A stretch of DNA of 64,000 nt from Mytilinidion resinicola (taxonomy: Eukaryota; Ascomycota; Dothideomycetes; Mytilinidiales; Mytilinidiaceae): assembly GCF_010093595.1 (NCBI RefSeq), contig NW_022985442.1, positions 1,909,764-1,973,763 of the forward strand, given 5' to 3'. The position numbers and the translations under genes are program-made. Below, one piece after another: positions 10,401 to 21,211 of the stretch (position 1 is its first letter; each line of letters begins with the position of its first letter). Below the pieces are notes generated by a model, which worked only from the letters and a program-made list of their open reading frames with translations, was not told the DNA's origin and ran no database searches.

Positions 10401-11042
10401 TCTAGACTTCACTGGCTTTTGTGAGTGGGCTGTAGAAGCGGACGTCGAAGCCTTGGATGAGCTCGACTGCTTGTCGTTGTATCCGACATGGAGGGAAGAT
10501 TGCGACTGGGAGTGAAGTGCATAGCTGTTTGAGGGCGCCAACGTTGCTACTGCGGGCACAGAGTAGGGATCTCCATGCCCTTCAACGCGAGTCCGGTCTT
10601 GAGGTGGCTGTCCGGCAGCCCTATACCCAGTAGGAGCATCGTCATGCTTTGAAGAGCCCCACTGACTCCCCTGGCTCTGCGGAAGTGAATCGTACGAGAC
10701 CGTCTGCATTGCTGGACGCAGGCCTCTGCCCTGGCTTATGTTCTCCCGTGATCCTGCCTCTGCTGGGTGTTCACTGTGCCCCGGGTATGCAGTCGAATTG
10801 GACGTAGGTAGCGGGGATGGGCCATACTGCGAAGCCACACGTGGTATTGGAGGTAGGCTCGGAGGATACGGCGAGACAGGAGAGGCTGACTGCAGGTTTG
10901 GCGAGGGGGAGAAGTGCTCGGGCGACTGCAGCGGGGAGAAATGGCTGCTCGCTGGGGCGTTGGCAGCGTCCGGCGAGGTCGGGTTGGAGGCATTGCGCTT
11001 GTGGTGAGGGCGAAGGTAGGAAAACATATTCGAAGGCGCCAT
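7404..11042 (-). CDS. Large intrinsically disordered Ser/Pro/Asp-rich fungal protein
   Basis: Uninterrupted frame of 1212 residues from an ATG at 11042; no intron is needed. Most of it is low complexity: Ser/Pro/Gln-rich N-terminal 200 residues, a Pro run around 360-390 (MPPPPSRSPPPPPPV), Asp/Glu/Tyr-rich tracts around 510-540 and 850-900, and Ser/Thr-rich stretches to the end. Short ordered-looking blocks stand out: a basic LRNPMSLLMRRRTGQ near 215-230, VIPAMTLPDGYDPRIRG after it, PNITDEDIVQTPRDAEGNAI in the middle, and a charged C-terminus (DRWVLERRRTAETGELELVG). No catalytic domain, signal peptide or membrane segment is visible. I recognise the general type as a conserved ascomycete protein of unknown role; many SP/TP sites suggest heavy phosphorylation, which is inference. 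Confidence 0.85.
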   Translation of the reverse strand: MAPSNMFSYLRPHHKRNASNPTSPDAANAPASSHFSPLQSPEHFSPSPNLQSASPVSPYPPSLPPIPRVASQYGPSPLPTSNSTAYPGHSEHPAEAGSRENISQGRGLRPAMQTVSYDSLPQSQGSQWGSSKHDDAPTGYRAAGQPPQDRTRVEGHGDPYSVPAVATLAPSNSYALHSQSQSSLHVGYNDKQSSSSKASTSASTAHSQKPVKSRLNLRNPMSLLMRRRTGQTIDTLSDESLVTHRSQVIPAMTLPDGYDPRIRGNVVHDFSAPRPRRNFSYNDAYSNTNRDADQAGHLQINQSGPAHTRQSSGDYSPPKVEREHTPVFREHFDESLSLEASQAAVRAETLANRDFVARNSMPPPPSRSPPPPPPVAKNSPLPTSRPPPLPALPDSYVPPPESFESSMLSPVQESTSPTSPTSPERTPRKRISTKTPPSSRSRATSVTDPSFVPAGLPAHLTSKSSRFSFQISGNDSAQERLLEERHKQKAAEKASKQARLSTNTFEDDYDEDMYDYDMDNDFDEDIPMVGGDDYDEMDTMSPGIAAFDLSSLRLPLESPAIPNITDEDIVQTPRDAEGNAIGFALSDHTPLNVHLPPPGQHLGGSAYPISEAKGLGLLDVESDVRNEPSEVTPAATPGKTGAPSMTANGMIDNTVGDDLYFDDGMIEPPSPGDGDTFDENIFDDPSHPLYERPLRYSLPPSTDLKNDQLKLTIPKNNSVVGQPAIHGTEAELSSFLGRSGPALTHHTSKARQQSSPTFMNLEAYHSALADAAHKAEADGRFQRQASVDLGSRSGMEDDEDSNSHGSQPSLIPDDSRVSQETYGFPSEYGAGSGFIDDDNYDYSDYDSALEDDPMIAAANAEALANDDDGFYGQEFGFYASAQGEAQFANGGYFGQSALGRSVSGRNAVREPNLTPITERSEYSTRNSYISLNHFRHGDQGLPSPGIAQLARMSPYGFPDDDPDISLSQLMKLRRGAFGGSNGSLRSSSGTSPRNSSPVAFPQYPRGASPMANSQTFYRDVDSDDAPVHKEVNDAGYEEEDYDEALDAVNAVDEDSDSDYGNNGEQDGEEPERYHDSPTLTASNYDVLSSPPGSSESMGNPNVYQNKGVPPPLSLSTSFFHPVEHIPSMPLSGAPLPSQPLSLTSPISATSPMTPSGGWKPSHSRKGSTADSVTYVREQDESGSDRWVLERRRTAETGELELVGREFVEGGRI

Positions 11043-12127
11043 AAAAGAGTCCTAGACGCGCAAATGCCACTGTTCTCCCGCTTGCTTCTGCCTGCCGCGG
11101 AGCCTGTACAGTGGTGCGGTCAGCGACCGTCACGGCTCTCGCCGAGGCCAGCGACAGGCAGTGACCATCGGCCGGCCGGCCCTGCGCCAGAGAAGGCTGT
11201 CGAGGCTGCCGATGCCGTGATACCTTTGTAGGATCTTGCTGGGCGCGGTTCCGATGCTGCACCAGCGGGAAGGATGCGGGCGACCTTCACAGGCAGGGCG
11301 CGTGGGGCGCGTGCAGCGGGACAGCGCAGGCTGGAGGGGGGAACTGTCCGGTAAGCAGGCCACGACAGAGAGACCGCTGGGCGCACACACGAAGCATTCA
11401 ATTGTCGCAGGTCGTGGATATCGTGAGTCGTGAAATTGTTGGCGTCGTCTCATCCCCAGGATAGGAATAGCCACCAATGAGATGCTTTGCATGCTCGAGG
11501 TGGGAGCTGGCCAATCATCGCCCTCGAAACCAGCGTATTTCCACGGTTCTGCAATTGCCTGGACTCGACGTGAATATGCCGTGCGCTATTCTTACACGTT
11601 GCCGCTGTCGGGGCCAGCCCCAGCTACTTTGCTCACTGCCACGGAAATGTCCTGTGTGCCGAGACTTGCAGCTTTGTCGTTGTTTCACTTGCGTACGTGC
11701 GTACCTACAGCGGGGCAGCCGAACGGGGAGTAGCGTCTTGGCCATAGCCTCAATTCTAGCAGCTTCTTCCTCGACGTCTCCCCGAACTCTCGACCCTCTT
11801 AAATGCGCCCTCGCCCCGATTCTGCAGGCCGCAGCAGAACTCGGTCTTTGTCGTCCGCATTGAATTGCCAAAGGTAAGCGGCTGAAATCTTTTCTACCTC
11901 GGTTCGAATGATGAAACAACAGCTGGCACCAGGCCTAGAAGACTTGTACTCTTTTGATGCGGAAAATGCTTGCGGGGAGCAAAGTCTCCTTTCTGACTTC
12001 TACTCTCTATCTCCATTGATTAAGCACCTTGTTATGAGATTCGGAGGCTAATCGCGATCAAATCTCAGCATAGATCGAAAGAGTTTTCACCGGCAGACGC
12101 CCCGCAACGACCCCTCCGGCGTGCACC
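11043..12127. promoter_or_regulatory. Divergent intergenic region between the disordered-protein gene and aha1
   Basis: About 1.1 kb of GC-rich upstream sequence shared by two divergent genes. Several open frames of up to 160 codons occur on both strands but they overlap one another and have no recognisable content, as expected for GC-rich non-coding DNA. Leader introns or untranslated exons are possible but not demonstrable. Confidence 0.5.
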
Positions 12128-13303
12128 ATGGTCCTCCACAACCCCAACAATTGGCATTGGGTCAACAAGGATGTTTCTCCATGGGCCAAGGAGTTCCTCG
12201 AGAAGGATCTGACAGACCTCTCGGCCGAAGGTGGTGGCGTGTCTGCAAAGATTGACAAGGTCGTCAGCATGGACGGAGACGTCGATGTGAGCCAGCGGAA
12301 GGGCAAGGTGATCACCCTCTTCGATGTGAAGCTGAAGCTGGAATACTCTGGTGAGTAGGGCGTTTGTCTCTGCCGTCTAGTTACGCTCGGCCTGCTGCGC
12401 CTCGGCTCTTGCTCGCACAATTGAATTATGACTGATTTTCTCCATTAGGCAAAACAAAAGACGGGGAAGAAGCCAGTGGTACCATCACGATACCGGAGGT
12501 GGCACATGACACGGAGGAAGATGAGTACGTCGTACGTTCCCTTTCCGCTGACCCCTCAATTCGCTATCCGAGGAGTTTGATTTTTTGATCGCTAATCGGC
12601 CGTTCTTCAGTTCGATATAGACGTATACTCCGACGCTAGCAGCAAACAACCTGTCAAAGATCTTGTCCGCGCAAAGATCGTTCCTCAACTGCGCGAACAC
12701 CTCCAGAAGCTTGGCCCTGCCTTGATTGCAGAGCACGGGCGTGATATCCAACATGCCCCGGGTGATGATCCGTCCACTGGTTGGGCTTCACCAAAAGTCT
12801 ACTCGAGCTCCTCAGTCAACAAATCAGCCTCGGAACCCAAGTCATCGTCGGCGCCTACGACCCAGGGAGGCTCATCCGGCCCGCACGTCAACGTGACTAC
12901 TCTAGAGGAGAGCACCGAGTTCCGTACTACTGCTGCCGAGCTTTACAAGACATTCACCGACCCAGCTCGTATGGCTGCTTTCACTCGCTCCCCACCCAGC
13001 GTGTTCACTGGTGCTGTAATAGGAGGTCGCTATGAACTCTTTGGCGGCAACGTATCTGGAGAGTACACAGTGTTGGAGGAGCCGACCCACATCGTACAGA
13101 AGTGGCGTCTGGCGCAGTGGCCGCAGGGCCACTACTCTACACTATCCATCCATTTCGATCAGAACGACGTCGACTCTGTCACTGTCATGCGAGTCGAATG
13201 GAAGGGCGTCCCCATCGGCCAAGAAGAGCCGACCAAGCGAAATTGGGGAGAGTACTACGTGCGAAGCATCAAGACGACATTCGGATTCGGAACGGTTCTA
13301 TAG
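12128..13303 (+). CDS. aha1: Activator of Hsp90 ATPase
   Basis: Cytosolic co-chaperone that binds Hsp90 and stimulates its ATPase. Model: 12128-12350, 12449-12531, 12611-13303, giving 332 residues, the usual size. Exon 1 starts MVLHNPNNWHWVNKD and contains the conserved RKGK segment (SQRKGKVITLFDVK), both hallmarks of the Aha1 N-terminal domain. Exon 2 is entered after a 98-base intron (GTGAGT donor, ATTAG acceptor) and ends at EDEYV; exon 3 resumes with FDIDVYSD after a 79-base intron. A Ser/Thr-rich linker near residues 165-190 leads to the C-terminal AHSA1/START-like domain (FRTTAAELYKTFTDPARMAAF, then SVFTGAVIGGRYELFGGN, and VQKWRLAQWP). All key blocks are present. Confidence 0.96.
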
Positions 13304-13975
13304 ACCACCGCAACCATGTCTAGGGCGGCGTAAGATTCTCACTGGCGTACTTGGGCGACGGCGTGATGATGGATGAAGCATCAAGACTTATGCAAAGATT
13401 TTAGAGATAACCATACTCAACAATCCAGCAATACGATAATTGGGTACTCAAGAGCGTTGAATTTGTAAGTGAAGGTCGGACCTCTGAAATCGTAGGTGCA
13501 TACTGCTACCGATGAACCGTTCTTCCAAACTAATGATCAGCTTGGTGGCTTCATTTTGTCAGCATGAAGACTCTTTCAAGGTTCTGCATTGTGCGACCCA
13601 AAATCGGTAGTTCGCATGCGCAAATGACAAAGCATTCAGAGTCATCCAAGCCTTCCAAAATACAACTCCGCAGCGTGACCGAGTTTCTCAGATGTATCGT
13701 TACCTCGAGAGCAATAACGATAATTAGAGGCACGGAACTCCGATATACATTGTAGCTTAGGAGGTTGACTGCTGAGCATCGCGTCAGGCCTGCTTAATGA
13801 GCTGAATTCTCCATCACTTAAATATATAGACGTAGCTATGCATAGTTGTAATGAACATTCAATTAATCAACAATCGTCTTCCACAATTTCAAACCTCATC
13901 TTGACTTCAAATCTATCTCGTATCATAAACCGCATCGTCCGCAGAAAATATGAGCTCCAGAGTTTCTCAAAAAGG
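13304..13975. other. Intergenic region 3' of aha1
   Basis: No supported gene. Short open frames on both strands near 13550-13755 overlap and resemble nothing known. The region separates the intact gene block from degraded genes. Confidence 0.5.
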
Positions 13976-14784
13976 AGGCCTCACAAGCCGACATCTTCAT
14001 CCAAGCAACTGGCGACAACAGAGCCGCCGTCTTTGCCCTCTAGAAGGCACCACGCTCAACCCCAACCACAACTCCATTAACGCCAGCGACCGCCCCGTCT
14101 TCATCCAGATCTCAGGCGCCAGCAATGTCGCCCACACCGTTTTAGGCGAGACCTCGCCGCGCGTTTGGAGCGATTTCGCGGATTAGGACGACCTCCTGAA
14201 GCTCGACCAGACGCGCATCAGCGTCAAGACTGACAATGCTATCCGCAAGCTCTCAGAGGAGAAGAACATACGCTCTCTTACCTCCTACGCTCTCGCCAAA
14301 CGTGCTTCTCGGCCGCGGCCTCGGCGCGGAGAAGGCCGAGATATTCCCGAAGCTGCAGTACGAGAATGTTCCCAAGAACGGCGCTGCCTTTCTACGTGGT
14401 AAGGGGGAAAACGTCTGGAGCTCGATGTCCATCGAAGATCTCGGCCGCGCGTGCATGTTCTTCTTGGAGGAAGCACAGAAAGGGGACAAATGTAGGCTTC
14501 GGTTACGGCAGAATGGGTATTACTTCATTACGGCGTTTGACCTCTCCGCGGCGGATAGAACGAAGGCGTGGGAGCAGAGGTTGTATGCGCAGAGGCTGAT
14601 TTCGACGCCAGAAGTGCAGGTGAAGACAATTGAGGAAATTGGGGCGCGGTTTGGCCCGTTTGAACCAGTTCTTGCGGCAAGCAGCTCGTTGATTAGGGCG
14701 GATAAGTTGAGGAAGCTGGGGTGGGACCCTGTGGATTTCGATTGGGTTAGGCTGGTGCAGGAGGCGCCGGGGGCGAGGTGTTAG
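13976..14784 (+). pseudogene. Broken NmrA/NAD-dependent epimerase-like gene
   Basis: The translation resembles fungal NmrA-like nucleoside-diphosphate-sugar epimerases but in pieces. Around 13990-14040 IFIQATGDNRAAVFAL-like residues appear in one frame, then an internal TAG follows; 14040-14186 continues with FIQISGASNVAHTVLGE and WSDFAD, ended by TAG at 14184; the next residues (DDLLKLDQTRISVKTDNAIR) continue after it; from about 14270 a third frame carries the C-terminal half (RTYALLPPTLSPNVLLGRG, KGENVWSSMSIEDLGRA, GYYFITAFDLS, RADKLRKLGWDP). The N-terminal Rossmann GxxGxxG segment is absent: nothing upstream of 13976 encodes it. So the copy is 5' truncated, with at least two frame changes and two nonsense codons. 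Confidence 0.85.
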
Positions 14785-17019
14785 GCTGGGTCGGTTGCTT
14801 GGAGGTGGCTGTATTTTGCACAGTAGAATAGATACGCAAGCTGAGAGAGCATATTGGGGCTCGAGATAATGTTTGAGTGTTGTAAGATGCGAGAGAGACA
14901 TAAGCTCGCCGCTTCATCTCCCCTCTTGAAGCCTCGTCTTGGTTCTGGCTTGCAATTATCTTGTAAAATGAGCTCTTCGAGGTTGCGAAATAAGTAGGGC
15001 AAAGTGGATTAGAAGAGACCGAAGCTTCCGTGAAGTATATCTGTATGGTAGAGGAGAAAAGAATCAGTGACTTTAGGTTGTTGGAAGAAGAGAAGGGTCG
15101 ACAGATATGGCCTAGTTCTAGCGAATCAGCCCCGATTTGGTTATTCTAGATGACGCTTGGCGATTCCAATGCCCTGGGCCCACGCCGGCCAATTTCTCTC
15201 CCCCTTTCTTCCTCTTCGTTGATCATCAATCTTTCACTGACACCACACGTACCATTGACGTCTCCATTTCGTAAGAAGTGTTTCAATTGCTAGATCCCAG
15301 TCGTAGCAAGGGTGAGCGCCGCAAGCACAATATTCTAGGACGGCCGTCTTTCTCTGCTACCTTCACAAACTAGCCATGCTGCCCTGGACAGCAAACCATT
15401 CAATCAAACTACGTAGTATGATGTTTAATGTTCCGAATCTCTGTCTCGGTCAAATGGTACCTTTATGGTCTCTTCCTTCTCACTTTCTACCTTCTCTTTT
15501 GTCCTTCTATAATTTCATTCAACGGTAACTGGATTTATTGCATTGTCTTCAAAAAGAGAATTTGCTCGTGAATGCACACGCACGGTTATATCCGCTCCGC
15601 AGTAGAAAAGCTACTTTAGTCTACCTGGCCCGAGCGGGATACTCTCAAAGAAATATACTATGGTAACCCTCTGGAGACGTTGTCGCCTTTCGATCTTACG
15701 AAGACAGGCAGGGGCTGGACCACTATTACACGCTAGCCTGTGATGCCATATTGGACTCGATTCCTGGACATTGCCTTTCCACACAACAAGATCTTCTGTA
15801 TACCGACCACACCAACTGGCTCTATTTGCAGAATGCTATTCCTAGAGAGGAGAAGTCTTATCTACCCCCATGACTATGCTTGGACCTCTTCCCAGGAAAC
15901 CAACAACCCGCCCAAAAACATTTGGAGCGAGCTCGGGAAGAGCTACAATTCAGATTGCTCGATGCCTGTAAGTCTGGGGTACCTTCAATCCCGGATGACC
16001 ACCAGCTGCGAGCTCACCGGTGACCTCCATATAGCCATGTGGAAGAGCGCTGCTAGGTCTAGTCGTGCGGACTGACTGTACTCATGATGAGTGCTTGCTC
16101 GACTTTGTGGCAATAGATTGGGATCCCGCCGCCCCGTGGGTTCGGAGCACCAGGATGGCTTACCACCTTGCAATGGTTGTGTGCCAGGGCAGGGTGTGCT
16201 AGAGCAGCAGCCTGCACGGTGGAACCTTATTGGCCGGGCCTATAAGGCTGTTCTTCTGGCGGTGGACTTTGTCCTGGATCTGGGAACAGGACAAACGTGA
16301 TACGTCACTTTCTTGCATTCATGTAGCGGGTACTCTCATAGAGCCCTGAAAAAGGCCTCGAAGGTGATTCTGGATGGAAAATATCTGAAGCTTGGACAAT
16401 TTCTGCCACAGCTCGAGTTGTGTGTATGGCCATCATTCTGCGTGGTTACAGTACTGAGGATTGGGCAACTGGGGGAGGTTGATCGTCTTGACAAATTGAT
16501 AGTAGACGTTTTGATGACCTGCGCGAAATTCCTGTATTCCAAACGTTCTTTAAAATAGAGCAACTTGTTCTGAGCAAGGCACAGATAGCGCTCCTATGAT
16601 GCGTATTGGCATACACAGCCGATAAATGCTTTCTTTAGGGGGCGTCTGTTGTAGCCACTGCCGGGGTGGAGAAGACCGGGCTGCGCTCGAATCCCGCCAT
16701 GTCGGATCCGGATCTCTTGTGCAAATGTTCCACTTATGTGTGTGCTCACCAGCGGTCTGGGGTCTTACCTCTCGTGCCATTCTTAAGATATGGCCCTGCT
16801 GAGCTGTAACACTCAACGCCGTATTCAGGCCACGTTCGATTGTGACTCTTTTTCGTAACGGCAGCGCCTTTGAACCATTCATTGGAGAACCTGACCGTGA
16901 GCGAGCCGGATGACTTCTTGCTAGAGAGACAATCGTATGTTGAAAATGCATTGTGCCATCTGGTTGACGGGTTTGAGCTGACTTCGGGACGCCGTGAACA
17001 GGAGTGATATTGCACTTCT
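14785..17019. other. 2.2 kb without a supported gene
   Basis: Open frames such as 15740-16075 (+) and 16550-17026 (-) have no recognisable domain. Fragments of coding character appear (for example around 15630-15720, TLKEIYYGNPLETLSPFDLT) but break at stops within tens of codons. It is probably old gene remnant and intergenic DNA between two pseudogenes. No RNA gene or clear repeat was seen. Confidence 0.45.
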
Positions 17020-20000
17020 TGCGCAATGGGAAGAAGCAAGAGAGAAATACTCATCAGGTGATTTTCGAAAGAAACTTGGAGTTGCTGGCATAGTAGCTGC
17101 CTACATGCCTAGCCAGTTACAACTTCTACAGAGAGTGGTTGTGGTACGGTGGCCTACCGTGCCTACCGTGCCTACTGCTGTCTCTAATTAGTGCTTCTGC
17201 CTACGCGTACAGTCACTTCCTACGTAGTATATAGTTTGGCCTTCGGGCCCCCGAAATAAGACAGAGTTCACGTCAATTTGCAACCTGAGTAAGAATGAAC
17301 GGCTTGAGATCGAAAAGTTCAAAACGCCGCAAGATCTTCTCGAGTCGCTGAGAGAGCTAGGAGAGCAGTACAACGACCATCTAGCCACGAGACTGATCCG
17401 TCAAAATGATCCCACTAGTTCGCACGCTTGGCACCTTTGCAGGGCTGCTGGCTACAGCTCTAGCTATCAGATCTTTCAGCACGAGATATCCGTTCGAAAC
17501 AACATTACTCTGGGGATCGTTGCATCTCGCTATCAAGGCTGGTTTTCCAACACAACGTATAGGTTATGAAGTGAGATCTTGTTCGCTAAGAAGGAGCATC
17601 TAGGGCGCTGTTCGTGAGGCGGAAAAATCGCGCGAGGCGCTTGAAGCCACAGTGGAGATATTGAAGAGAATTCGTCCACAGCTACGACTTCTGTCGAAGT
17701 CCTTCGACAGACAGGCAGATCTCAGGCAGATACGCCAAGAGCTTGTGGATATGTTCATTGCTTTGATCAGTTTCTAGACCGAAGCAGTTCGCAGATTTCG
17801 CAGTCCACCCATATGTGAGTATTGCGCACGCCTCACTTGCTCTCACTTATGCTGTGTCAGCTACGAAAGATCTGAATGAGAGGTTTGCCATGACATTCAA
17901 CAGGTTGAAAGAGTCAGTCGAAATGATCGAAAGGCTTTCCGATAAGACAAGCCAGATTATCCGACCCGATCGATTCTCAGACTTCTCTTCAATGTACGAG
18001 GAAAAGTACGAGATTAAGACCACATTTCCATGTCATGCAGGACTGCCAGCATTGAACCTGTACTTCAAATGTCGTGCAGCCGAGCTTTAAGAAATGAAAG
18101 CATTCTTCCAAGGCAGTGCTCCAACACATGAACTTCGGTGCTGCGTCATCTATGGACTTGGAGGGGTGGGAAAGTCAGCATTGACCCTTGCTTTTGTCGG
18201 AGACTCCGTAAAAGAATGCAAGTACGATGCAATCCTTTGGGCGAAGTCGCAAAGACCAGCCGATCTTCGAGTCATTTGCAGAGATTGCACGACGGCTCGA
18301 ATTGCCAAAAGGAGATGAGAATGGCCCTGTTCAGAGTACGAAGAATTGGCTGAGCAAAACAAGTACGTCGGTCTCCTTTTCCAAAATACATTGCAACTAA
18401 ATCGTCTTAAAGCGAGATCTTGGCTTTGCATTTTCGACAACGTCGACGACATCAGAATGTCAACAGAAGACCACTTCCTTCCGTGGAAAGGCGATATTAT
18501 CATCACCACGCGCTACAAAGATCAGGCCAAAAAAGTCTCCGACCACTCACATAGTGTGCCACTTGAGGTTTCGGCGAAGACGACGCTCTAGAGGTGTTCG
18601 CTACGATGAGAGAAAGATATAAGGTCACCTTACAACCTCCGCACACGGATTCCTGGCAGCTGGATGCACCCCCTAGTGCGTAAGAACTAGTGTATTTGAT
18701 ACTGTACTAGAACGCTACTGCTACGCTGCTGCTACGCTCCTGTCACTTCTCCTTGTTTCACCATGTTCCACTCCTACCGTCTTCCAACTATATAGCCACT
18801 CGCTAGAACCTCAATACAACTCATGTCTCCCTCACTGATTCTCCCTTCCTACGCCAGCTACCAATTCCGAAGAGAAAGCATTGAAAAGTTTGCTCAAGCA
18901 CTTTAGTGGACATGCCCTTGGACTCGAACATATGACGGTATACATTGCTTACGAGGATATCTCATACAAAGAATGTTTGACCAGATACGAAAAGAAAACT
19001 CGAAATCTACTTCGCTTTGAGGATATGTTGAACGAGCTCACCCAGCATAATCTGGCAACGCTATGGAACATCCATTTTGAGACTCTGAGTAAGGATCCAG
19101 TTGGACAATCCGGGTTGCGCCCGCTTTCTGTATTATCGCTCTTGACTCCAGAGAACATCCCATTCGAACTGCTCGAAGCCGATGATAATGTATCATTGCC
19201 AAAAGATTACGACGATCTCTGTAAGGATGAGAACGAGTATGTTAGTAAATGCCCTTACACGAATGTATATTAACATATTCCAGATTTGAGGCCACCCGCG
19301 ACCTATTAGTGAGACTGGTGCTCATAAAGAAGCACGAGCATTCCCTCTCCCTCCATCGGCTCGTGCAAAAGGCATTTTATTTCAGCCAATCCGGAAACAA
19401 GACCAATCCGCGACAAGAAGCGTTTAATACTGCTGTGAAACTTGTGAACGCAAAGTTTCCTAAGACGGGTGGAGTAGCAAGCCTTTATGAACACTGGGAA
19501 GAGTGTGATTCTTGGCGGAATCACTAGGAGTTCGTCAGATAGATTGAAGTGAACATGAGTTTATATTGTAGTGAACGTGCGAGCTTATATACGTAATTGA
19601 AAGGAGAGTAGCGTGACTGTGTGTAGCTACGTAGTGCGGAAGTTGATGCCGCAGCTACATACTCATACGTACTGAAGCCGTATAGATCTACGCTTACTGT
19701 GGATGTAGAGGCGGAGGTGTATGCCGAGCCAATAGATCATACAGATCTACATGAGGATCTACAGGTCAAAGCTGCAGAGGAATTCCAGCAGTCAGAGTGT
19801 TCCCGATTACTTCCGCACTGCCAGTGTCTTGCTACATCCTGTGTCAGACAGGAGTCTACACGTAAGCATGACCGTCTCGCGATTTTGCCGGATTTTGAAG
19901 AGCTACTGAAGAATTGCGCATGGAATTTGTACGAGATCAGCGAAAGCCCCGAAAGCCTAACTTTGGTAGAAATCGCGCAGCGCGCGTGTACGGATAAGAG

Positions 20001-20935
20001 CAGTCTTCTTTACTCCCAGCTATGTAACAACGCCGGCTGCGTTGACTTCGAGATGAACCGGAATGTGGCATGCTACGAAAACCTTTCCAAGGCTTTGGAG
20101 ATTCGCCTGAACCTATTGCCACACGATCACCTTGATATCGCCAACACGTATCGCAAACTATCACTCCTCAGTTGGCGAAGCCCAACTGGCTGTTGATATG
20201 CACAACAAAGTCCTTGACATCACGGGCCCGGGCTCAGGAAGGAAGCCTACATACAGGGATCTCTCCCATTTGGGGATAGACAAGGCTTTCCTTGTTGGGG
20301 GAAAATTGGACAAAGCAGGGGCTGAATATTAGAAAGCTAGACTTCTCTTCGAGCCCATGGCGGCATCTGTCACTAGCTCATGGCTATGTATGTCTCGGTG
20401 TTATTTGATGAAAGCAACAAGACTAACATTTTGGGCAGCTACCACTTTGATCTCGGGAATTTGGAATATGCCTGGAAAATCTGATTCAAGCTCGGGACAA
20501 CTTCGACCACGGACATGAGCTTGTCAAGAGTAAGCCAAAAAGTATGCTCAGGGCAGATATGCTCTACAAGCGTGCATTTGTGCAGACCCATCTTGGTCAA
20601 TACGGGAAATCACTGTAAGTGGACTCTCCCTCCCCTCCCGCCTTCTCCCTCTCGGCCTATTAAATAAATGCTGACCCCCACGAAAGGTACGACTTACGCC
20701 TGGCTATTGCAATCGCGGAAGATCGTAAGGTGACTGGTCATGTTGCTCGGTCAATATGGTGGAAAGCGAATGTGGTTGAGAGGCAACCAGTTCACGAACG
20801 TTTGAAGGAGAACGATATCCGCAGTTTGAAATTGCGGGCTGAGATACTGAAAGCAGCAATCTTAGAAGACGGAAGCCTGGGAAATTACCTGAAAATCTGA
20901 CGGAAGAGGAAACGTACGATAGGCTAACTTGCTTA
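17020..20935 (+). pseudogene. Broken STAND (NLR-like) gene: DUF7708-type N-terminus, NB-ARC, TPR
   Basis: Pieces occur in the order of fungal NB-ARC-TPR proteins. 17020-17600: helical N-terminal region (QWEEAREKYSSGDFRKKL; LLESLRELGEQYNDH; LLWGSLHLAIKAG), resembling the DUF7708 domain. 17815-18090: linker helices. 18150-18200: P-loop YGLGGVGKSALTLAF. 18415-18445: Walker B WLCIFDNVDD, then GDIIITTRYKDQAKK. 18870-19260: winged-helix/ARC2-like part (FSGHALGLEHMTVYIAYED; PLSVLSLLTPENIPFELL). 19280-19525: SLHRLVQKAFYFSQ. 19880-20930: TPR repeats (AWNLYEISESPESL; NNAGCVDFEMNRN). Stops at 18088, 18316, 18589, 19525, 20194, 20330 and several frame changes break it, and non-homologous sequence interrupts it near 17135-17265, 18665-18860 and 19530-19880. 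STAND proteins act in fungal non-self recognition; this copy cannot make a full protein. Confidence 0.85.
17152..17178. repeat. Nine-base tandem repeat, three copies
   Basis: GCCTACCGT is present at 17152-17160 and 17161-17169, with a diverged third copy GCCTACTGC at 17170-17178. It lies in a non-homologous segment that interrupts the STAND pseudogene, so it may belong to an inserted sequence. Confidence 0.7.
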
Positions 20936-21211
20936 TATCATCGTTGATTACAACTTGTAAGGTATAGCATAATTTGCGTTGTCAATAGTATTTGTCTAGG
21001 TACGATGGGTGTGACGAGGGCGAAGAGGCACTGGACAGATTTTGAATCTCATTACGACTACGAGGCGTTGAGAGGATAGAATCTGTATCCAGCTATCGTG
21101 AGATCGTAGATTAAACATATGAATGAGATGCGCTCCGACGGGCGTCAATGTGCTGAGAAAGAAGACCCAAAATGGCCCTTGGTATTCAAAGTCTAGTCAA
21201 TTAATGAACCG

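Noticed and set aside
10771..11262. Minus-strand frame of 163 codons across the start of the disordered-protein gene
   Set aside because: Shadow frame in GC-rich DNA, overlapping the real coding frame, with no recognisable content.
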